Positions 7,242 through 11,755 of a stretch of DNA of 11,755 bases are shown here, one piece after another (position 1 is the stretch's first letter; every line of letters starts with the position of its first letter). The stretch covers positions 1-11,755 of the forward strand of contig SKHU01000033.1 of the NCBI GenBank assembly GCA_007116755.1, given 5' to 3'. This stretch comes from Alphaproteobacteria bacterium (GTDB taxonomy: Bacteria; Pseudomonadota; Alphaproteobacteria; Micavibrionales; CSBR16-224). A program made the translations under genes and the position numbers. The notes below the pieces were generated by a model, which did no database searches, was not told where the DNA came from, and was given only the letters and a program-made list of their open reading frames with translations.

Positions 7242-8258
7242 TTAATTTTCTTGGAATGAATCCGATATTTCCATGCTACACGACTGCACAGCCACGGCCA
7301 AGAGAAGATTGCGCATGTCTTGCGGCAACGGGGCATGAAATTCCATATCCTGCCCTGTTGCCGGATGGGTCAGGCGCATCTCCGATGCGTGCAGCGCCTG
7401 ACGGGGAAAGCGGCGCAACGCTTCAAAATATGCGGTATCACCTTTGCGCAGTGTCTTGAAACTGTTCGGGCGGTAGAGCGGGTCGCCGACAATCCAATGG
7501 CCGATATGCGCCATATGTACGCGGATCTGGTGTGTTCGTCCCGTATGCAGGCGGCATGTGACAAGAGAAGCGATCCCGCCGCCTGCCGGCAGTTCCGTCC
7601 GGTAATCGGTTACGGCCTCTTTGCCGCCGCGATCCAGAACCGCCATTTTTTTGCGGTTACGGGAGGACCGGCCGATATTCCCTTCAATTCTGCCGCTTTC
7701 CGGAGACGGTATTCCCCAGACAACAGCGCGATAGACGCGTTTTAAATCGCGTGCGGAAAGCTGTTCGCTCAGGGCGCGGTGTGCAGCATCGTTTTTGGCA
7801 GCCACCATTACACCGGATGTGTCCTTATCAAGCCGGTGGACAATACCGGGGCGTTTGACGCCGCCAATACCGGAAAGACTGTCGCCGCAATGTGCCAGCA
7901 GGGCGTTGACCAGCGTCCCCGCCGCATGTCCTGCGGCCGGATGCACGACAAGCCCTGCCGGTTTGTTGATGACGATAATATCCGCATCTTCATAAAGAAT
8001 ATCCAGGGGGATATTTTCTGCCTCCGGTATTGCGGGAGCAGGAGCCGGAATGCGCAGCAGATAGGACTGTCCCGCCTCGGCCTTTGTTGTTGTGCGGGTA
8101 ACGGGTTTTCCGCCTTTGCTGAGACAGCCAGCCGTAATCAGCTCCTGAATGCGGGCGCGTGAATATTCGGGTGCGGCAAGGGCGGCAAGAGCGGCATCCA
8201 GACGTTTTCCGCCGAGATTTTCAGGCACGGTCAGGACAAGCTCTTTTTCATCCGTCAC
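7242..8258 (-). CDS. rluD: RluA/RluD-family 23S rRNA pseudouridine synthase
   Basis: This enzyme converts specific uridines of RNA, probably helix 69 of 23S rRNA, to pseudouridine. The 338-residue protein starts with an S4 RNA-binding domain (about 15-70, KRLDAALAAL...YSRARIQELI). The catalytic domain follows, with INKPAGLVVHP (97-107) and the active-site motif GIVHRLDKDTSG (138-149), where Asp144 is the expected nucleophile, then LHTGRTHQIRVH (237-248). Length and S4 domain favour RluD over the shorter RluA; RluC cannot be excluded by eye. The start is a GTG that overlaps the trxB stop (GTGA, 8258-8255), with only a weak ribosome site, pointing to coupling. The last ~20 residues look family-specific and unconserved. 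All key residues are present. Confidence 0.93.
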   Translation of the reverse strand: MTDEKELVLTVPENLGGKRLDAALAALAAPEYSRARIQELITAGCLSKGGKPVTRTTTKAEAGQSYLLRIPAPAPAIPEAENIPLDILYEDADIIVINKPAGLVVHPAAGHAAGTLVNALLAHCGDSLSGIGGVKRPGIVHRLDKDTSGVMVAAKNDAAHRALSEQLSARDLKRVYRAVVWGIPSPESGRIEGNIGRSSRNRKKMAVLDRGGKEAVTDYRTELPAGGGIASLVTCRLHTGRTHQIRVHMAHIGHWIVGDPLYRPNSFKTLRKGDTAYFEALRRFPRQALHASEMRLTHPATGQDMEFHAPLPQDMRNLLLAVAVQSCSMEISDSFQEN

Positions 8259-9238
8259 GCAGCATTATCCCGTTTTAATTCGGCGGCATGTTCGGCCAGC
8301 CAGCGGTCGGCATCAAGTGCCGCCATACATCCCATGCCGGCCGCAGTGACGGCCTGACGGTATATATGGTCGCTGACATCGCCTGCGGCGAAAACGCCGG
8401 GAACGCTTGTTGCCGTCGATCCCTGTTTGACATCGATATAGCCGTCTTTATCCATATCGACATGCCCTTTGAAAATTTTGGTTGCGGGATCGTGTCCGAT
8501 GGCAATGAAAACGCCGTGTGCGTCATGGTCTGTCACCTCATCCGTTTTGACGTTGCGAATTTTCACGCCGGTCACACCGATATCGCCGTCGCCGCCGGGC
8601 GGGTTGCCGAGGACTTCATCCAGAACGCTGTCCCAGATTGCAGAGATTTTCTCGTGACCAAGCAGGCGTTCCTGCATGATTTTTTCGGCGCGCAACTCAT
8701 CGCGGCGGTGGACGAGTGTGACGTGCTCGGCAAAATTGGTCAGGAAAAGCGCTTCCTCAACCGCCGTATTTCCGCCGCCGATAACAAAAACTTTTTTGCC
8801 TTTGTAAAAGAAGCCGTCGCATGTGGCGCAGGCGGAAACGCCGTAGCCTTTAAACGTTTCTTCGCTGTCCAGCCCCAGCCAGCGTGCCTGCGCACCGGTG
8901 GCGATGATCACCGCATCGGCCGTATAAACTGTGCCGGAATCGCCGAAAGCTTTTTTCGGGTGACCGGAAAAATCGACCTTTGTGATCGTATCGGTGATCA
9001 TTTCCGTGCCGACATGTTCGGCCTGTTTGTGCATTTGCTCCATCAGCCACGGCCCCTGTATCACATCTGCAAAACCGGGATAGTTCTCGACATCCGTGGT
9101 GATTGTCATCTGTCCGCCCGGTTGCATACCTGTTACCAGAACGGGCTCCAGATTGGCGCGCGCCGTATAGATGGCCGCCGTATATCCGGCAGGGCCGGAT
9201 CCGATAATCAAAACCCTGCAATGTTTTGTATCACTCAT
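8255..9238 (-). CDS. trxB: Thioredoxin reductase (NADPH, FAD)
   Basis: TrxB passes electrons from NADPH through FAD and a redox-active disulfide to thioredoxin in the cytosol. The 327-residue length equals that of the low-molecular-weight bacterial enzyme (E. coli 321). Visible are the FAD-binding GSGPAG (13-18), GGQM (41-44), ENYPGF (51-56), the active-site CATCDG (Cys137 and Cys140), the NADPH-binding GGGNTAVEEA (154-163) with HRRD (177-180), and the second FAD motif GVFAAGDV (281-288). The ATG at 9238 lies inside the end of the upstream ELM1-family gene (8-bp overlap ATGAGTGA), with AAAGGA 9 nt upstream; the open frame continues further but only across that gene. The downstream rluD GTG overlaps its stop. 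Ferredoxin/flavodoxin reductase relatives lack the CxxC, so this is true TrxB. Confidence 0.96.
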   Translation of the reverse strand: MSDTKHCRVLIIGSGPAGYTAAIYTARANLEPVLVTGMQPGGQMTITTDVENYPGFADVIQGPWLMEQMHKQAEHVGTEMITDTITKVDFSGHPKKAFGDSGTVYTADAVIIATGAQARWLGLDSEETFKGYGVSACATCDGFFYKGKKVFVIGGGNTAVEEALFLTNFAEHVTLVHRRDELRAEKIMQERLLGHEKISAIWDSVLDEVLGNPPGGDGDIGVTGVKIRNVKTDEVTDHDAHGVFIAIGHDPATKIFKGHVDMDKDGYIDVKQGSTATSVPGVFAAGDVSDHIYRQAVTAAGMGCMAALDADRWLAEHAAELKRDNAA

Positions 9239-10217
9239 CCTGTTGTTCCTTTCTTTTTGCAAGCAAATCTTTGATTCGTTCGGCGACATCCGCCGTGTCG
9301 CGCGGTGGTGTGTATGTCCATTTTTCCAGCGCCGTTGTTTCTGCGGGCAGAATACGTGTATAGCCCTGCGTTTGCAAGAGGTGATGAAAACGGTCGATCC
9401 GTTTTGCGCCGCCGTCAAGCGGGATCGTATAAACGGGTTTTCCCGTCGAGATGGCTTCGGATGTCATGCTGACGCTGTCTTCCGTCACCAGTATCCAATC
9501 CGCCAGTTCCAGAAAAGCAAAATACGGGTTGGCATCGCTGCCGTCCCAGAAATATACGTTCGGCATATTCTTTAATGTGTTCTGCAACAGGGCAAGACAG
9601 GGAAGGGGGGTGCGGCGCGAGACGGTCACCATCATGCCGCCGTTTTTTTGCGCCAGCGTTTTGAGTTGCGCGGCCAGCGTTGCGCTACGCGCTTCTGTCA
9701 GGCGGTGCGCCCGGCTGTCACCGCCGATCATTACGGCAATTCGCGGTGCGGGGAGTTTATGCAGTTCCGGAAATTTCTGCGCCTCCTGCTTTAGTTTTTC
9801 TGGCGTGACGCGGTGCAGAGCGCCTGTTGTGACGATGACGTTTTCCCCGCGCGCAGGGTCGTGCTGCGGCACGGTGACAAGGTCGAAATGTTTCGGATCA
9901 ATGCGCGGGTCCTGCACCTGAACAATCAGAGTTTTGTCACCGCTCTGTTTTTTGATATGCAGGGCGGCGGCAATGCTTTTGCGGCCGCTGGCAATAACAA
10001 GATCAGGCCAGGGCGGCGCAATCGCCGCACCGTCTTTTGAAAAAGCCCATGGATGGCCACAGCGCAGATAGGGAGACAGCAACCGCCACGGAAGACGCAG
10101 CCGGACGCGCTTGACCTCCGGCACAAGACCCAGCGCATCTGCGATTCCCAGACACTGGTTTTCCGTGCCTGCCAGCCCTTCACCGACCACCCAGCACGAT
10201 ATATTACCCGTTTGCAT
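9231..10217 (-). CDS. ELM1-family (mitochondrial-fission ELM1-like) protein, GT-B-like fold
   Basis: The product resembles the bacterial family named after plant ELM1, which helps recruit dynamin-like DRP3 to mitochondria. Many alphaproteobacteria have a member of unknown role; the fold is expected to be glycosyltransferase-B-like. Family phrases seen are WVVGEGLAGTENQ (9-21), LVIASGRKSIAAAL (73-86), VQVQDPRIDP (99-108), IGGDSRAHRL (164-173) and TEDSVSMTSEAISTGKPVY (245-263). That last segment resembles the nucleotide-sugar-binding end of GT-B enzymes. I chose ATG 10217 (328 residues); an in-frame TTG at 10235 would add six lysine/arginine-rich residues. Neither has a clear ribosome site. There are no membrane spans or signal peptide. 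It leads an operon with trxB (8-bp overlap). The function is unknown; an envelope-sugar transferase role is only a guess. Confidence 0.85.
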   Translation of the reverse strand: MQTGNISCWVVGEGLAGTENQCLGIADALGLVPEVKRVRLRLPWRLLSPYLRCGHPWAFSKDGAAIAPPWPDLVIASGRKSIAAALHIKKQSGDKTLIVQVQDPRIDPKHFDLVTVPQHDPARGENVIVTTGALHRVTPEKLKQEAQKFPELHKLPAPRIAVMIGGDSRAHRLTEARSATLAAQLKTLAQKNGGMMVTVSRRTPLPCLALLQNTLKNMPNVYFWDGSDANPYFAFLELADWILVTEDSVSMTSEAISTGKPVYTIPLDGGAKRIDRFHHLLQTQGYTRILPAETTALEKWTYTPPRDTADVAERIKDLLAKRKEQQDE

Positions 10218-10238
10218 TATTTTTCGTTTTTTCAAAGT

Positions 10239-10267
10239 TTGTTATTGCATTTGCCGTATGGTAATAT
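10239..10267 (+). promoter_or_regulatory. Candidate extended -10 promoter for the Lrp-family gene
   Basis: TTGTTA (10239-10244), a 17-bp spacer, and TAATAT (10262-10267) preceded directly by TGG, giving an extended -10. Each hexamer matches four of six consensus bases. Transcription would begin near 10274, inside the inverted repeats, about 70 nt before the ATG. The overlap with the repeats fits autoregulation. Confidence 0.45.
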
Positions 10268-10287
10268 TATTACACGAAGTGTGTAAA
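10258..10287 (-). promoter_or_regulatory. Candidate promoter for the ELM1-trxB-rluD-terD operon
   Basis: On the minus strand TTTACA (10287-10282, five of six consensus) is followed after 18 bp by TACCAT (10263-10258, four of six). Transcription would start near 10251, giving a leader of about 34 nt to ATG 10217. It faces and overlaps the opposite candidate promoter, so binding at the shared repeats could affect both directions. Confidence 0.38.
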
Positions 10288-10302
10288 ACATATTATTTTT
10301 AC
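10261..10302. promoter_or_regulatory. Array of overlapping inverted repeats, possible Lrp-type operator
   Basis: Three perfect inverted repeats follow one another: GTAATA-T-TATTAC (10261-10273), TTACAC-GAAGT-GTGTAA (10270-10286) and GTAAAA-N8-TTTTAC (10283-10302). Successive repeats share half-sites, so GTAA and TTAC alternate along about 42 bp of AT-rich DNA. Lrp-family proteins bind as multimers to several degenerate AT-rich sites near their own gene. These sites overlap both candidate promoters. Binding by the adjacent regulator is inferred. Confidence 0.5.
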
Positions 10303-10344
10303 CAATTTTTTTACGTTTATATCTGGAGCTTGGGAAGGCAGAAG

Positions 10345-10821
10345 ATGGGAAAAGTCAAACTTGATCGTATCGACCGGAAAATCCTTAAGGAATTGCAGGA
10401 AGACGGCCGTATTACCAATGTCGAACTGGCAGAGAGGGTCGGCATATCCGCGCCGCCATGCCTGCGTCGCGTACGGGCGCTGGAGGAAAACAAACTTATT
10501 CTGGGTTATCATGCGCATCTGGATGCGGCCGCGCTCGGTTACGGTGTGACGGTTTTCGCACAGGTCGGGCTTGGCAACCAGTCGGAAAGCGATTTGAACC
10601 GTTTTATCGAAATGGTCACAGGGTGGCCGAAAGTCAGAGAATGCTATATGGTCGCCGGAGAATCCGATTTTCTTTTAAAAATCGTTGCCGCCGATTGGGA
10701 CGATTACCAGCAGTTTCTGACAAAATATTTGACGGCGGCACCGAATGTCAGCCACGTTAAATCATCTTTGACGGTTAAACTCTGCAAATACGCACCCGGC
10801 ATTCCTGTCAGAACGGAATAA
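10345..10821 (+). CDS. Lrp/AsnC-family transcriptional regulator
   Basis: The 158-residue protein has the standard length and two-part layout. The N-terminal helix-turn-helix covers 5-55 (LDRIDRKILKELQEDGRIT, then ELAERVGISAPPCLRRVRAL), and the C-terminal ligand-sensing RAM domain covers about 68-145 (VTVFAQVGLG, ECYMVAGESDFLLKIVA). Family members bind amino acids or other small effectors and form octamers that wrap DNA; this effector cannot be told from sequence. ATG 10345 is preceded by GGGAAGG with a 6-nt gap. The frame is open further upstream, but that part crosses the promoter region and has no ribosome site. It diverges from the ELM1-trxB operon across 127 bp, the normal position for a local regulator. 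The 25-bp gap downstream to the convergent gene shows no obvious terminator. Confidence 0.93.
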   Translation: MGKVKLDRIDRKILKELQEDGRITNVELAERVGISAPPCLRRVRALEENKLILGYHAHLDAAALGYGVTVFAQVGLGNQSESDLNRFIEMVTGWPKVRECYMVAGESDFLLKIVAADWDDYQQFLTKYLTAAPNVSHVKSSLTVKLCKYAPGIPVRTE

Positions 10822-10846
10822 ATTAAAGGCGGGGTAATATTGCCGG

Positions 10847-11587
10847 TCAGTGCTTCGGTTGCGGCGGAGGTTTGACCGGTCGCCGCATTCTTGCCGCATT
10901 TTCTCCGGCCGCTGAAATTGCGGCGCCGCCTCCTAAACCAAGCAACAGTGAAACCATAACGCTAAAGGCAATTCCGAAAACGCGATTCTCCGAACTCATT
11001 TTTGCGCCGCGGGCGATATTTTCGGCAATCTCAAAACCCTGTTCAAGTGATTCCGTGCCTTCATATCTATGTCTGGCGCGGGCTTCGTCAAGATTGCGGG
11101 TGTTCCTGATTCCCGCGCGCATCATCTGCGGAATATGCGGGTGTACATGTGTGCCCCAGTCGAAATCGCCTGACTTCAACTTCAGACCGTTTAAAAGGTC
11201 GCGGACATCCGTTTCGCCGACATCCAGCCCCTGCTGCATGGAGCCGCTGGTAAAAAGATCCGTGAAAAAACGCTGCCCCGCATTTTGCAGTGCGTTTTGT
11301 GTGTTTTGCAATTCTTCCGCATTGTCCTGTACATGGCTTTCCCGTTGCAAAGCCTGATATTCACGGGTGAGGCTGAGAAGATCAGCTTTTTGCTCCTGCA
11401 ACGCGGCCAGTACTTCTGCCTGTCTGTCCGTTCCTGTGGGATCCAGCTCGTTTGTGGAGATATTGATACCGGTATTCAGCGCCAGAGCAAAAACCGCAGC
11501 ACCGCCAAGTACCGTGCCGACCGTGCCTGTTGATTTTTTACTGATGTGATAACCGGCAAGCTTTGCCTTATATTTTAGTTCTTCCAT
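10847..11587 (-). CDS. Unrecognised protein with two membrane segments and a coiled coil
   Basis: I do not recognise this 246-residue product. A basic N-terminus (KYKAKLAGYHISKK) precedes a hydrophobic segment at about 24-44. A glutamine/glutamate-rich helical stretch (about 55-105) looks like a coiled coil. The middle contains FDWGTHVHPHIPQMMRAG (142-159), whose His147, His149 and His151 could bind metal. A second hydrophobic, glycine-rich segment (about 203-227) is followed by a basic, proline-rich tail (RMRRPVKPPPQPKH). Positive charge at both ends suggests both termini are cytosolic and about 155 residues face the periplasm. I chose ATG 11587; an in-frame GTG at 11602 would add five residues. 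Neither has a good ribosome site. A strong -35 lies upstream, so it is probably transcribed alone. Codon use resembles its neighbours, and coding is supported by the coherent composition. Confidence 0.75.
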   Translation of the reverse strand: MEELKYKAKLAGYHISKKSTGTVGTVLGGAAVFALALNTGINISTNELDPTGTDRQAEVLAALQEQKADLLSLTREYQALQRESHVQDNAEELQNTQNALQNAGQRFFTDLFTSGSMQQGLDVGETDVRDLLNGLKLKSGDFDWGTHVHPHIPQMMRAGIRNTRNLDEARARHRYEGTESLEQGFEIAENIARGAKMSSENRVFGIAFSVMVSLLLGLGGGAAISAAGENAARMRRPVKPPPQPKH

Positions 11588-11635
11588 AATGCGCCCGACC
11601 ACCGTTCTATAAATTAAAAATTAAAGTTGCGCAGT

Positions 11636-11664
11636 AATTTGCCATAACTTTTAAAATATGTCAA
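11636..11664 (-). promoter_or_regulatory. Promoter for the unrecognised membrane protein gene
   Basis: On the minus strand a perfect TTGACA (11664-11659) is followed after 17 bp by CAAATT (11641-11636), which is preceded directly by TGG and so resembles an extended -10. The -10 itself matches only three of six bases. Transcription would start near 11629, about 42 nt before ATG 11587, in a very AT-rich leader. Confidence 0.5.
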
Positions 11665-11686
11665 GTGTTCCGGAGGAGGGCAGGTT

Positions 11687-11755
11687 TTAGGCTGTTACGG
11701 CAGCGTCATCTGTTCGGGTCGGAATTTTGACCCATAGACGCTCTTCATTTTGAAA
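11687..11755 (-). CDS. Possible 3' end of a gene entering from the right edge
   Basis: From the right edge a minus-strand frame reads 22 codons to a TAA at 11689-11687, ending LWVKIPTRTDDAAVTA. The composition is protein-like and the stop lies just before the next gene's promoter, which fits a gene boundary. The stretch is too short to identify or to prove coding. An IR, GGGTC/GACCC with an 8-nt centre, lies inside it at about 11716-11733. Confidence 0.35.
   Translation of the reverse strand, partial: FQNEERLWVKIPTRTDDAAVTA

Noticed and set aside
7217..7336. N-terminal extension of the TerD gene up to 7336
   Set aside because: The extra 40 residues are read out of frame through the conserved pseudouridine synthase end; the ATG at 7216 has its own ribosome site.
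8288..9274. Long open frame on the plus strand, antisense to trxB
   Set aside because: trxB on the other strand has every catalytic motif; the antisense translation has no recognisable motif or ribosome site and follows the mirrored codon bias of trxB.
9239..9418. N-terminal extension of trxB
   Set aside because: The extra residues come from another frame of the ELM1-family gene; ATG 9238 places GSGPAG at the normal distance from the N-terminus.
10831..10844. Near-palindrome GGTAATATTGCC between the convergent Lrp and unknown genes as a terminator
   Set aside because: It has no loop and no T-run; no terminator call is justified.
11705..11740. tRNA T-arm-like stretch (TTCGGGTCGG... GACCC)
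   Set aside because: The GGGTC/GACCC stem closes an 8-nt loop without the TTCRANY pattern, and no acceptor or anticodon arm is visible nearby.
1..11755. CRISPR arrays, insertion sequences, toxin-antitoxin pairs, phage genes or a novel defence island
   Set aside because: No direct repeats with spacers, transposase motifs, integrase or small overlapping toxin-like pairs were seen. A lone TerD gene is not enough to call a defence island.

Overview
This 11.8 kb window looks like ordinary chromosomal DNA of a Gram-negative bacterium, most likely an alphaproteobacterium of medium GC content. Evidence for Gram-negative: an inner-membrane-anchored YdbH-type lipid-transfer protein next to the start of a YnbE-type lipoprotein. 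Evidence for Alphaproteobacteria: secF overlaps an Mth938/NDUFAF3-like gene, and an ELM1-family gene sits before trxB, both familiar in that class. I cannot place it below class. There are no tRNA or rRNA genes, no CRISPR array and no transposase.

Layout. (1) 1-2751, minus strand: ydbH (896 codons) overlaps the first 25 codons of a lipoprotein gene that runs off the left edge (ynbE-like). Together they would make the intermembrane lipid bridge of the ydbH-ynbE-ydbL type. (2) 2843-6324, plus strand: yajC, secD, secF and an Mth938-domain gene form one transcription unit, the accessory half of the Sec translocon plus a small protein related to a mitochondrial complex I assembly factor. It diverges from ydbH across a 91-bp gap. 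(3) 6350-10217, minus strand: a compact operon transcribed ELM1-family gene, trxB, rluD-type pseudouridine synthase, TerD-domain gene. The first three overlap by 8 and 4 bp; the TerD gene follows after 25 bp. (4) 10345-10821, plus strand: an Lrp/AsnC-family regulator diverges from that operon. The 127-bp gap holds candidate face-to-face promoters and a series of overlapping inverted repeats built from GTAA/TTAC half-sites, so the regulator may control itself and the thioredoxin reductase operon. (5) 10847-11587, minus strand: an unrecognised protein with two membrane segments, a coiled coil and a histidine cluster, with its own good promoter. The last ~70 bases hold a possible gene end.

Working together: the left half concerns envelope building (protein export, membrane insertion and lipid traffic). 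The right half concerns redox, RNA modification and stress, under a probable local Lrp-type regulator. Nothing proves a wholly new system. The most open points are the TerD protein with an acidic/charged N-terminal extension tied to trxB/rluD, the unknown two-membrane-segment protein, and the ELM1-trxB coupling under a divergent Lrp regulator.
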